64,000 nt of DNA, from positions 1-64,000 of the forward strand of contig NZ_BOOF01000024.1 of assembly GCF_016863095.1 (NCBI RefSeq), in the 5' to 3' direction. Both the position numbers and the translations under genes were made by a program. Under the pieces are notes generated by a model. The model was not told the DNA's origin, ran no database searches, and was given only the letters and a program-made list of their open reading frames with translations. The DNA is from Microbispora siamensis (GTDB lineage Bacteria; Actinomycetota; Actinomycetes; Streptosporangiales; Streptosporangiaceae). Shown piece after piece: positions 1 to 8,900 of this stretch (the stretch's first letter is position 1; each line of letters opens with the position of its first letter).

Positions 1-438
1 ACGGACATGCCCGATGCCCTGCAGCCGCACGTAGGTCGCGCCCGGGTTTTCGGGCTGGGAGTCCCACCGGCAGCCGTCGCCGTCCTTGGGCCAGGTCACG
101 GTGTCGAACCGGCCCCGCCCTTTGAACCGGGGAAACCCCGGCGTGTGCCCGGCTCTCATGCGGGTGAAGAACGCCGCGAACGCCTTGTCCAACCGGCGGA
201 GCGTGGCCTGCTGGGAGGAGAACGACCATCGGCCCTGACCGGTGGGGTCGTGGGCGCGGATGTGTTTCAACTCGCCCGACTGGTCGCTGTACCGGACCGT
301 CACCCCGGCTCTACGGTAGGCCGTACGGCGGTGCTCCAAGGCGGCGTTGTAAAGCTCCCGGTGGTCGTGCAGGCACTGCGTGAGCGCGGCGGCCTGCTTA
401 CGGGTGGGGCGCAGCAGGAACTTGAACGACCTGCGCAC
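1..438 (-). CDS. tnpB: TnpB-family protein, N-terminal part (runs off left edge)
   Basis: The reverse strand reads 146 codons without a stop from a GTG at 438, preceded by GGAGG with a 5-nt spacer (444-448). The translation begins MRRSFKFLLRPTRKQ and contains ELYNAALEHRR and the FPRFKGRGRFD stretch, which match the N-terminal (OrfB_IS605 HTH and wedge) part of IS200/IS605-family TnpB nucleases. The RuvC part lies outside the window. It is clearly a different lineage from the two full tnpB copies further right, since only the general pattern is shared. No end of a mobile element can be recognised upstream of it, so whether it is mobile or domesticated cannot be told here. Confidence 0.85.
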   Translation of the reverse strand, partial: MRRSFKFLLRPTRKQAAALTQCLHDHRELYNAALEHRRTAYRRAGVTVRYSDQSGELKHIRAHDPTGQGRWSFSSQQATLRRLDKAFAAFFTRMRAGHTPGFPRFKGRGRFDTVTWPKDGDGCRWDSQPENPGATYVRLQGIGHVR

Positions 439-614
439 GCCCACCTCCAACGTTCGGTAATCAGATCATCACGCTATTGGAAGGCACCGACAAAACCCGG
501 AAGGAAATCTGTGATGCGCGGACCACGCAGGTCAGAGCACGCTCAGGCCCTGGCGGCCCTCCCGCTCCCGATTCCCCCGTCGCCCCAAGGCGACGGTACC
601 CTCGGGAGACTTTG

Positions 615-1157
615 ATGGAGCAGGCAGTGCCGATCCCGTACGCGCGGACGCTCGCGGAGGCCCGGCTGTATCTCGCGCTCACCGTGGACGAGGCCGGTCA
701 GGAGGAGCCGCCGGTCGAGGGACCCGAGGCGTGGACGGTCCGGTCCGGCGGGGTCGAGGTGCTCGTGCCGTACGCGAGCGAGGCGGAGGCCAGAGACGAG
801 GGGGAGCGGTTCGGCGTCGGCCTGTCCGAGCTGATCGACCCCGGCCAGTGGCGGCTCGCCGGCGCCGGGTACGCGCGCCGCGCGCTCGCCGACGACCTGG
901 AGTACACCGAGGAGCCGGGAGACGAGAGGCTCTTCCAGCGGGTGGTGAGCGGCTGGGAGGCGGCCAGGGACGCACTGGGGGAGGCGCTCAAGTTCATCCC
1001 GCCCGGCGAGGACGAGGTGCCCGCGGAGGCGTTCTGGACCGAGGCGGGGCTGGCCGCCCGCGAGGCGGAGCCCGAATGCTTCCTGCGCGACCGGCTGGCC
1101 GAGGACATCGCGTTCTACCAGCAGAACTTGGACGACTTCCGCCGCCTCAACGGCTGA
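615..1157 (+). CDS. Hypothetical protein next to type VII secretion genes
   Basis: A 180-residue acidic soluble protein starting MEQAVPIPYARTLAEARLY. The frame is open further upstream to 477, but the ATG at 615 is preceded by a GGGAG-like site and the upstream translation has no gene-like composition. No signal peptide or membrane segment is visible. The second half is rich in Glu and Ala and probably helical (ERLFQRVVSGWEAARDALGEA). I do not recognise a family. It ends 1 nt before the 3' end of the convergent eccB gene, so a link with type VII secretion is only positional. Confidence 0.65.
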   Translation: MEQAVPIPYARTLAEARLYLALTVDEAGQEEPPVEGPEAWTVRSGGVEVLVPYASEAEARDEGERFGVGLSELIDPGQWRLAGAGYARRALADDLEYTEEPGDERLFQRVVSGWEAARDALGEALKFIPPGEDEVPAEAFWTEAGLAAREAEPECFLRDRLAEDIAFYQQNLDDFRRLNG

Positions 1158-1158
1158 C

Positions 1159-2571
1159 CTACTTGCCGAGCGGCACGGGCACGCGGGCGGCGGCCGGGTC
1201 GAGCGCCGGGCCCTCCGGGATGAGATGCAGCAGGTGCGCGGGCACCGGCGTGGCGTCGGTGGCGTCGTAGCCGAGCTTCGGCAGCAGGTCGGCCGAGGCG
1301 ATCGCGAACCTGCGGCCCTGGTCCGTCAGCAGGAAGTAGTTCGTGATCGACCCCAGCTGTCCCTCTCCCGGCAGCAGGCCGGCGACCGCGGCCGTCCCCG
1401 GCGGGAGCAGCACCTGGTCGAAGGTCTCCTGGCCGCCCGGGGTCCTGGGCGTGGGGATCGCGATCGAGGAGCCGACGGTCACCGTCGCCCGGGTCGAGCC
1501 GCCGCGGGTGCCGGCGTAGACCGCGCACAGCGGCGTGCTGGAGGCGGGAGAGGTCATCGTGGGCATCGTCTCGGGCATCCCGCCGCCCACCACGCTCTGC
1601 TTGGAGAGCGACGCGTTGGCCGTGGCCGCGTCGATCGGGACGGCCCGCGGGGCGCGCTTGCCGTACGCCGCCTTGATGGCCGGGTCGGCCAGCATGAGCG
1701 TGGCCTGGGTGAGGGTGATCGGCGCGAGGCCGTCGGACAGCAGGACGTACCAGCGGGCGGGGGCGCCCCCGATGCCGGGCACGGTGAAGACCTGCCCGAC
1801 CGCGGCCGTGACCTTCCCGTCGGGCCCCCGGACCTTCCTGCCCAGGTGCGGCACCTTCGGGCCGCTGAAGTCGGGGCCTTCGGGGATGGCGTTGAGCCAG
1901 GTCGCGGGCACCTTCCGAGGCTGGGCGTTCAGGGCGCTCACCGCGCTGGAGCTCGCCCGCATCCGCCGGTCGCCCCAGATCACCCACTTCTGCCGGCCGT
2001 CGTCCACGACCATGGCGCCGCCGCCGAGCGGCCTGCCGCCGACGTCCACGCCGCCCACGAGCGTGACGTACGGCCGGGGCGCCCCGGTGGCGTCGGGGCC
2101 GTCCACCACGCACACCGACCACGGCCCGTGCACCAGCTTGTCCTTGGCCGGCAGCGAGTCGGGCGCGCCGGGGATGCCGACGAGCGGCCCGCGCGGCAGC
2201 TCGGCCAGCGAGGCGGCGGAGACGTCGCGCACCGTCACGTCGGCGGTGTCGAGCAGCAGCCGGGCGGAGACGTAGTTCGCCACGGGGAGCAGCACGCGCT
2301 CCTGCTGGCTGTAGACGTAGGTCGCGCCGGTGTCCTGCTCGACGAGGAGCTGGCCGGGCTGGGTGAGCTTGGTGGCGCCGCCCGGCTTGATCACACCCCA
2401 GATCCCGAAGACGGCGAGCAGGAGCACCGACAGCAGGACCCCGCAGAAGGTGGCCAGGGTGTGCCGCCGCATCGGCGACTCCGCGACGTCCGGCTCTCCC
2501 TGCAGCAGCGCCTGGCCCAGGCGCTGCTGCATCAGCCGGTATGCCTGGTAGAGGTCCTTCCGGGTCTGCAC
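1159..2571 (-). CDS. eccB: Type VII secretion protein EccB
   Basis: A 470-residue protein starting MQTRKDLYQAYRLMQQR, the typical EccB opening (an N-terminal cytoplasmic segment that contacts the EccC ATPase). One membrane segment lies at about residues 40-62 (TFCGVLLSVLLLAVFGIWG), followed by a long extracytoplasmic domain made of repeated units and ending in a Pro-rich tail. Length and order fit the family (about 460-520 residues). EccB is part of the inner-membrane core complex with EccC, EccD and EccE. In this window only eccC and one WXG100 gene accompany it, and no EccD, EccE or mycosin gene is present, so the locus is split or continues outside. It is convergent with the hypothetical gene at 615-1157. 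Confidence 0.92.
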   Translation of the reverse strand: MQTRKDLYQAYRLMQQRLGQALLQGEPDVAESPMRRHTLATFCGVLLSVLLLAVFGIWGVIKPGGATKLTQPGQLLVEQDTGATYVYSQQERVLLPVANYVSARLLLDTADVTVRDVSAASLAELPRGPLVGIPGAPDSLPAKDKLVHGPWSVCVVDGPDATGAPRPYVTLVGGVDVGGRPLGGGAMVVDDGRQKWVIWGDRRMRASSSAVSALNAQPRKVPATWLNAIPEGPDFSGPKVPHLGRKVRGPDGKVTAAVGQVFTVPGIGGAPARWYVLLSDGLAPITLTQATLMLADPAIKAAYGKRAPRAVPIDAATANASLSKQSVVGGGMPETMPTMTSPASSTPLCAVYAGTRGGSTRATVTVGSSIAIPTPRTPGGQETFDQVLLPPGTAAVAGLLPGEGQLGSITNYFLLTDQGRRFAIASADLLPKLGYDATDATPVPAHLLHLIPEGPALDPAAARVPVPLGK

Positions 2572-2585
2572 GTCACCTCTCCGTG

Positions 2586-3554
2586 TCAGACGGCATGGGA
2601 GCCAGCATATTCATCCCCGGCGCCCTTGTGATCTCCCTTCTGATCGCCGTTCGCCGTCAGGGCCCGCGCGACGTGCCCGATCTCCCGCCGCAGCCATCGG
2701 TGGGCCGGATCGGCGTCGTGCCGCGCGTGCCACGTCTGTGTCACCGGCAGCCGGGGCAGGTCCAGCGGGATGTCGAACACCGCGAGGTCGAGCCGCTGGG
2801 CCAGGGGCGCGTGCAGCGACCGCCCGCAGCGTGCCACGAGGTCGGTGTGCGCGGCCATGAGCAGCGCCACCGAGAAGGTGGGCACCGACGCCACCACGCG
2901 CCGGGTCAGCCCCAGAGACGCGAGCGCCTCGTCGATGGGGCCGTGCGGCAGCCCTCGCCTGGAGGCCGTCACGTGGTCGGCCGCCGCGTACCGCTCCGGC
3001 GTGATCTCGCCGTCGAGCAGCGGATGGCCGCGCCGTACGACGCCCACGTTGTCGTCGGTGAGCAGCGGTTCGGCGCGGGTGTCCGAGGTCTGCTCGCCGA
3101 CCACCCCGATCGCGAGGTCGGCCAGGCCGTCGCGCAGCGCGCGGTGGTCATCGCGGCCCTCCGGCAGGAACCGCAGCGAGACGCCGGGCGCGGCCCGCCG
3201 CACCCGGTCGAGGAGAAGCGGTCCCAGCACGGCGACCAGCGTGTCGTCGGTCAGCAGGGAGAAGGAGCGCTCCAGCCGGCCGGGCTCGAAGTCGGGGCGG
3301 GTGCGGAAGAGCGCCCCGGCCCGCTCCACGATCTCCCGCACCTCCGGCCTGATCGCCAGCGCGTAGGGGGTCGGGGCCATCGTGCGACCCGAGCGCACGA
3401 GGACCGGATCGCCGAGCGCCCGGCGGATGCGGGCCAGCGTCCGGCTCATCGCCGGGCCCGACAGGTGGAGTCGGTACGCCGCGCCGCTCACGCTCTCCTC
3501 GTCCAGCAGGACGTCGAGCGCGACCAGCAAGTTGAGATCGAGGCGTGAATGCAT
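2586..3554 (-). CDS. LysR-family transcriptional regulator
   Basis: About 322 residues. The N-terminal winged helix-turn-helix is clear (LDLNLLVALDVLLDEESVSGAAYRLHLSGPAMSRTLARIRRALGD), followed by a substrate-binding-like co-inducer domain from about residue 95. The ATG at 3554 gives the usual LTTR start; an in-frame GTG at 3563 would add three residues and has a GGGA nearby, so the start is uncertain. It is transcribed away from the MFS transporter gene that begins at 3669, the classic layout in which the LTTR controls its divergent neighbour and itself. The ligand is unknown. Confidence 0.92.
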   Translation of the reverse strand: MHSRLDLNLLVALDVLLDEESVSGAAYRLHLSGPAMSRTLARIRRALGDPVLVRSGRTMAPTPYALAIRPEVREIVERAGALFRTRPDFEPGRLERSFSLLTDDTLVAVLGPLLLDRVRRAAPGVSLRFLPEGRDDHRALRDGLADLAIGVVGEQTSDTRAEPLLTDDNVGVVRRGHPLLDGEITPERYAAADHVTASRRGLPHGPIDEALASLGLTRRVVASVPTFSVALLMAAHTDLVARCGRSLHAPLAQRLDLAVFDIPLDLPRLPVTQTWHARHDADPAHRWLRREIGHVARALTANGDQKGDHKGAGDEYAGSHAV

Positions 3555-3668
3555 GGCGTGCACTTGTCCCGTGTCGAAGTTGCATTTGAAGGCAAGAGTG
3601 GGGCCAGCTTACGTTGGTCTCGCCGGTGGCCGCCGCGATCACACTTCCGACCGACCGAAGGGTCTTCG

Positions 3669-5156
3669 ATGACCATCATTTCCACCGGCGCGCGATCGCC
3701 GCGGGCGGACACGGCCCGGCCCGGGTCAGTGCTCGCCGCGATGTCCAGTTGCGTGATCATGGCGGTGTCGCTGGTCGCCGCCGTCAACCTGGCCGTGCCC
3801 AAACTGACGGCAGGCTCGCTGCACCCGTCGCCGAGCCAGTTGCTGTGGATCGTCGACTCCTACGTGCTCGTCTTCGCCTGCCTGCTCATCTCCGCGGGCG
3901 CGGCCGGGGACCGTTTCGGCCGCAGGCGGGTGCTGCTCGCGGGCCTCGCCGTCTACACGGCCGGGTGCGTCGTCGCCGCGCTCGCCCCCGCCGTGCCCGT
4001 TCTCGTCGCGGGCCGAGTCGTCACCGGCGTGGGCGCGGCGCTCGTCATGCCGGCCACCCTGTCCATGAGCCTGCAGGCCGCCCCGCCGGAACGGCGTGCG
4101 CACACGATCGCCGTGTGGACGGCGGCCACGGGAGCGGCGGGCATCGTGGGCAACCTCGCCGGCGGCCTGGTGCTGCAGTATCTGCCCTGGCAGGGGTTGT
4201 TCTGGGTGATGGCGCCGGTCGCGCTCGCCCTGCTGGCGCTGGCCGCGCGCGTCGCTCCCCGTCACGGAGCGCCGAGCGCGGCGGGGGGCGCCGCCGGGCG
4301 CCTGGATCCGGCGGGCTCCGCGCTGCTCGTCCTCGCCTTCGCCGCGCTGCTCACCGGCATCATCGAGGGGCAGGAGCGCGGCTGGCGCGACGCCCTCGTG
4401 CTCGGCGCATTCGTCCTGGCGGTCGTCGCGTTCGCCTGCTTCGCCTGGTACGCGCTGCGGGCGGCCCACCCGGTGATCGACCCGCGCGTGTTCGCCTCAA
4501 GGGCGGTCGCGGCGGGGGTCCTCGGTGTCACGGTGACGTTCTTCGGGCTGTTCGCCCTGTTCTTCGTCAACGCGCAGTACCTCCAGTACGCCAAGGGGTT
4601 CTCCCCGCTGGTCACGGGCGTGGCGGTGGGCCCGCTGGCCGTCGGCATGCTGGTGGTCTCGCGGATCAGCCCCGCACTCGTGCGCCGTCACGGCTCCCGC
4701 CCTGTCGTCGCGGCCGGTGCCGCTCTGCTCGTCCTCGGTCTGTGGCTGCTCTCGTACGCGGACGCGGCCATGCCGTACGCGGTCTACGCGGTCGTCCTCG
4801 TGGCCATGGCGGCCGGGATGGGCCTGTCCCTGCCCGCGCTGTCCACGTCCATACTCAACGGGCTCCCGGCGGCCAGCGCCGGGGCCGGCTCAGGACTGAA
4901 CGGCGCCGCCCGCGAGGTCGGCAGCGCGTTCGGGGTGGCGGTGTTCGGCACGCTCCTGGCCGGCCGCATGGCCGCCTACGCGCCCGGCCGGTCCCTGCGG
5001 TCTCTGGCGGAGCAGGGGACGGACGCCCGTCTCGTGGCCGCCTTCACCCACGCAGCGTCCGACGGCTTCCGGGTCGTCGCGGTCGTCGTGGCCGTACTCG
5101 CCGTCGTCGTGGTCTCGCTGTACCCATCCTCCGGAGGACGCCTTTCCGGGCGTTAG
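3669..5156 (+). CDS. MFS drug/metabolite exporter, DHA2 (14-TM) type
   Basis: A 495-residue integral membrane protein with 12-14 hydrophobic segments. It has the MFS motif A-like loop (GDRFGRRRVLL) after TM2 and a DHA2-like antiporter region (GRVVTGVGAALVMPATLSM), placing it among the QacA/EmrB-type proton-coupled exporters. The ATG at 3669 follows GAAGG and is preferred to an upstream in-frame ATG at 3549 that would overlap the LysR gene. Divergence from the LysR gene suggests that the regulator controls it. The substrate cannot be read from the sequence. Confidence 0.92.
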   Translation: MTIISTGARSPRADTARPGSVLAAMSSCVIMAVSLVAAVNLAVPKLTAGSLHPSPSQLLWIVDSYVLVFACLLISAGAAGDRFGRRRVLLAGLAVYTAGCVVAALAPAVPVLVAGRVVTGVGAALVMPATLSMSLQAAPPERRAHTIAVWTAATGAAGIVGNLAGGLVLQYLPWQGLFWVMAPVALALLALAARVAPRHGAPSAAGGAAGRLDPAGSALLVLAFAALLTGIIEGQERGWRDALVLGAFVLAVVAFACFAWYALRAAHPVIDPRVFASRAVAAGVLGVTVTFFGLFALFFVNAQYLQYAKGFSPLVTGVAVGPLAVGMLVVSRISPALVRRHGSRPVVAAGAALLVLGLWLLSYADAAMPYAVYAVVLVAMAAGMGLSLPALSTSILNGLPAASAGAGSGLNGAAREVGSAFGVAVFGTLLAGRMAAYAPGRSLRSLAEQGTDARLVAAFTHAASDGFRVVAVVVAVLAVVVVSLYPSSGGRLSGR

Positions 5157-5290
5157 GAAAAAGGGGAATAGAGCGGTGGAAAAGCCAGATTCTCCCGGCC
5201 TTCGATATAGCCGCTCGGCATAAGGGGTTCACAAGATTGACAAACGATTTACGGTGAGGGCGGCCCCTTTGTCGATGAAGGAGTGACTGA

Positions 5291-5563
5291 ATGGGTAACA
5301 GCTTGCTCGGCGGCGACCCCGCGGAGATGCAGAGCATGGCCGCGCAGTTCAGCCAGCAGGCGGACCAGGTTCGCGCCACGATGGCCAACCTCGACCGTGA
5401 GGCGGCCAAGGTCGGCACCGCCTGGACCGGCCCCGGCGCGCAGCGCTTCCACGACGCCTGGCAGAGCTACCGGGCGGCGTTCCAGCGTATGGCGGAAGAG
5501 CTCAACGAGGCCTCCCGGGTCATCACGACCTACCGCGGCAACATCGAGTCCGCCACCCGCTGA
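5291..5563 (+). CDS. WXG100 family type VII secretion substrate (ESAT-6-like)
   Basis: A 90-residue protein with the helix-turn-helix hairpin of WXG100 proteins; the turn carries WTG (a W-x-G motif, in KVGTAWTGPGAQRFHDAW) near mid-length. The length matches the family norm of about 100. A strong AGGAG lies 7 nt ahead of the ATG. It probably forms a homodimer or pairs with a partner encoded elsewhere, because no second Esx gene is beside it. The usual Y-x-x-x-D/E export signal after the second helix is not obvious near the C terminus. It is likely exported by the EccB/EccC machinery encoded on either side. Confidence 0.9.
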   Translation: MGNSLLGGDPAEMQSMAAQFSQQADQVRATMANLDREAAKVGTAWTGPGAQRFHDAWQSYRAAFQRMAEELNEASRVITTYRGNIESATR

Positions 5564-5582
5564 CCGGCACTCGCAGACCGCC

Positions 5583-5623
5583 GGCCGCCGTACCGCCATG
5601 AGTGCCATGGCGGTCCGGCGGCC
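5583..5623. terminator. Hairpin terminator between the WXG100 gene and the GNAT remnant/eccC
   Basis: A long inverted repeat, GGCCGCCG-T-ACCGCCAT on the left and ATGGCGGT-C-CGGCGGCC on the right, forms a 17-bp stem with one mismatch. It lies between convergent transcription units and is followed by a short T/C run on the plus strand, so a bidirectional terminator is likely. Confidence 0.75.
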
Positions 5624-5660
5624 TTCTCATGCGACCGGCCTGATCATGTGACCGGCGGCC

Positions 5661-5906
5661 TCATGTCACCGGCGGCTCGGTCGAGCGGCCGAGATAGGTG
5701 ACGGGGCGGGGGTCGGGCACCGGGATCTCGTGGAAGCCCAGCCGGTCGTAGCAGGCGCGGGCGCGGGTGTTGACGGTGAGCATGCTCAGCTGCACGGCTG
5801 GCACGCCCTTCGCCGCGAGGGCGTGGAGGAAGGCCGTCATCAGCGCGCGGCCGTGCCCGGCGCGCTGGTGGCCGTGGAGCAGGTCGATGTGCAGCGGCTC
5901 AATCCG
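5661..5906 (-). pseudogene. C-terminal remnant of a GNAT acetyltransferase
   Basis: The reverse strand carries about 80 codons that read as the end of a GNAT N-acetyltransferase: RIEPLHIDLL, HQRAGHGRALM (acetyl-CoA pyrophosphate loop motif Q/R-x-x-G-x-G/A), then LSMLTVNTRARACYDRLGF and a terminal FHEIPVPDPRPVTYLGRS segment. No N-terminal half exists: the frame enters directly from the 3' end of eccC (stop at 5899-5901), which it overlaps by a few bases. No start codon with a ribosome site is visible. Best read as a gene truncated by a deletion that joined it to eccC. Confidence 0.7.
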
Positions 5907-8900
5907 GCACCGCGGCCTGGATCGGGGTCGCGGTGCCCGAGACGACCAGCAGGCCCCGCCCGGGAGGCCCGCCGACGGCGCCGCGCGGCAGCCGTACGGC
6001 GAACAGGTCCCCGTCGGCGGGGCTCTGCACGTTGAGCAGCAGGCCGGTCCTGCCCTTGCGCGCCTCGGCCGCGAACCCCCGGTAGGCCGTCGCCAGGTCG
6101 CCCGTGGCCCCGGCGACGAGCAGGCCGTGCTCGCCGTCCCGCCCGGTGCGCAGGATCTCGTCCAGGGCCAGGCCGAGCGCGGAGTCGGGCGAGATGAGCT
6201 CGGCGTCGTCCACGGCCACCACGTAGCGCTCGTGCCCGGCGACCAGCGCGAGCGGGTCGAGCGCGCCCGGCAGGCCGCCGAAGTCGTCCGCGCCGCCCCC
6301 GGTCACGCTTCTGGCGTTGCCGTCCAGCACGGCGAGCACCCCCGGAGCCCCGGCGAGGTCGCGCAGCGGACTGCGACGCGGGGTCACGACGAGCACGGGC
6401 GTGCCCCGGTCGAGCAGCGAGCGCACCGCCGTGACCAGCGCGGACGACCGTCCCGAGCGCGGCGGTCCGGCGATCACGGCGGCCGGCCCCTGGCCCTGCA
6501 GGTCCACGCCCATCGGGGTGAGGGCGTCGCCGCCCGCGCCGAGCAGCGCCCACAGGGCCGACGGCGGCTCGTGCGACGGCGCCAGGTCGAGCGCCTGGCT
6601 CGCCGTGATCCGCATCGGCAGCGCGTCCACCCGCAGCGGCGGCTCCGACGGCCAGGCCCACTTCCCGGGCAGGTCGGAGCCGCCGAACCGCGCCGCCGCC
6701 GTACGGGCGAGCTCCTGCAGGACGGCCACCTGCGCGGGGCCGGAGGGGTCGTCGCACAGCAGCGCGATCTGGCTCTCCACGAGGCCGTGCTCGCCCACGG
6801 CCAGGGCCCTGCCCGGAGGCATGACGCTCGGCAGGTCGCGCATCGGCAGTCCGGCGAGCCCGTAGTCGGCGGGGTCGGCGAGCCGCAGCACGAGCCGGTC
6901 CTCGAAGACGGTCGAGATCTGCCCGAGCAGGCCGGACCGGTCGGAGGTGACCACGGCCCGCAGCCCCACGGCCGGTCCCTCCCGCAGCAGTTGCAGCATG
7001 GCGTCGACCAGCCGCCCGTAGTCGTAGTTCTCGAACGCGGCGACGTACCCCTCCCAGCGGTCCACGAGCAGCACCAGCCAGGGCAGCGCGCCCACGCCCG
7101 CCCGGTCACGCGCGGCCCGCGACCGGGCGGCGGCGCGGGCCTCGGCCAGCGAGGCGTACCCGGCCTCGGCCAGCAGGTGCTGGCGGCGCCCGACCTCCGC
7201 GCGCAGGCGGGTCAGCAGGCGCTCCACCCGGTCGAGCTGGTCGCGGGTGACGACCGCCCCGCAGTGCGGCAGCGCGACCAGCGGCAGCAGCGCGCCCGAC
7301 CCGCAGTCGACGGCGTGGACGTGCACGTCCTCGGGGGAGGCGCCGGCCGCGATCGAGCCCGCGATCGTCCGCAGCGCGCTGGACCTGCCGCTGCGCGCGC
7401 CGCCCGCGATCAGCAGGTGGCCGCCGTGCCGCGGGTCGAGCGTGAGCGGGCGCCGGCCCTGCTCCCACGGCAGGTCCGTCACGCCGAACGGCAGCGGCGG
7501 CACCTCCTCGGCCCCCGGTCGGTACGGCCCGGCGCCCGCGAGCAGGCCGCAGGGAGAGTGCGCGGTCCCGACATCGAGGACGACCTGGTCGGGCAGCGGC
7601 GGCAGCCACGGGCTCGGCTGCCGGGGCATGTCGCTCCCGGCCTCCCGTAGCGCGTCCACGAGCAGGGCCAGGTCGGAGCCGCTCGCCGTCTGGGCGGGCG
7701 GAGCGGGCAGCGGATGGCCGAGTGCCTGCCAGGGCAGGTCGAGCACCCGGACGTCCTCTCCCGCGTCGGCCGCCCCCGGACTGCGCGGATGTGGGGTGCG
7801 GCCGCCGATCCTGGCGGTCTGCACCGCCACGGGCGCTGCGGAGCCGGCCCGCACGTAGCAGCGGCCGGGCGTCGTCCGCGAGATGTGGGCGGCGTCCGGC
7901 ACGTCGATGACGTCGGCCGACTCGTTGGCGTCGGTGACCCGCAGCGCGATCCTGAGCGAGGTGTTGGCCTGGATGTCGGCGGTCACCACGCCGCCGGGCC
8001 GCTGGGTGGCGAGGATCAGGTGGATGCCGAGCGAGCGGCCCCTGCGCGCGATGTCGACCAGCCCCTCCACGAAGTCGGGCAGCTCCGCGACCAGGGCGGC
8101 GAACTCGTCGATGATCAGCACGAGCCGGGGCAGCGGGGGCAGGTCCTTGCTCCCGGCGCTCTCCGGCACCGGGGCGGCGAAGATTCCGCCGCCGCGCGCC
8201 CGCCGGACGCCGCCCGCGCCGAGCACCCAGGTGGCGCCGCGCGCCCGCTGGTAGTCCTCGATGTCCTTGGCCCCCGCGTCCAGCAGCAGGCGCTCCCTGC
8301 GCCGGATCTCGGCGGCCAGCGACGACAGGGCCCGCTGGGTCAGGTGGCCGTCGAGGTCGCTCACCATGCCGACCGTGTGCGGGAGCCGTACGCACTCCTT
8401 GAAGGCCGCGCCGCCCTTGTAGTCGATCAGCACGAACGTCATCTCGTCGGGCCGGTTGGCCACCGCGAGCGAGCAGATCAGCGTCTGGAGCAGCTCCGAC
8501 TTGCCCGCGCCGGTCGTGCCCGCGACCAGGGCGTGCGGTCCGTCCCTGCTCAGGTCCACCTCGAACGGGCCTTCCGGCCCCACGCCGATCAGGGCCCGGG
8601 TCGTACGGCCCTGCCGTTCGGCGAGCGCGGCGGGGTCGAGGGACACCTCGAGCAGGTCGAGCAGGCGGACCGCGTCGGGCAGGGCGGCCGAGGGGTCGTC
8701 GCGGCTCACGTCGCGCAGCGGGGCCAGCGCGCGGGCCAGGCGTTCTGCCCAGGACGGCGAGACCCGGTCGGCGCGGATGCCGGTGATCGGGTCGAGCCCG
8801 CCGCCGTGGAGGCGCACCCCGCCCTCGCGGTCGCAGGACACGACCGTCGCGCACTCCTCGGGCAGCAGCCGTTCGTCGTCGTCGATGGCGATCGTGTAGA

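Noticed and set aside
8-615. 202-codon plus-strand frame at the left edge
   Set aside because: It is antisense to the TnpB fragment and has no ribosome site.
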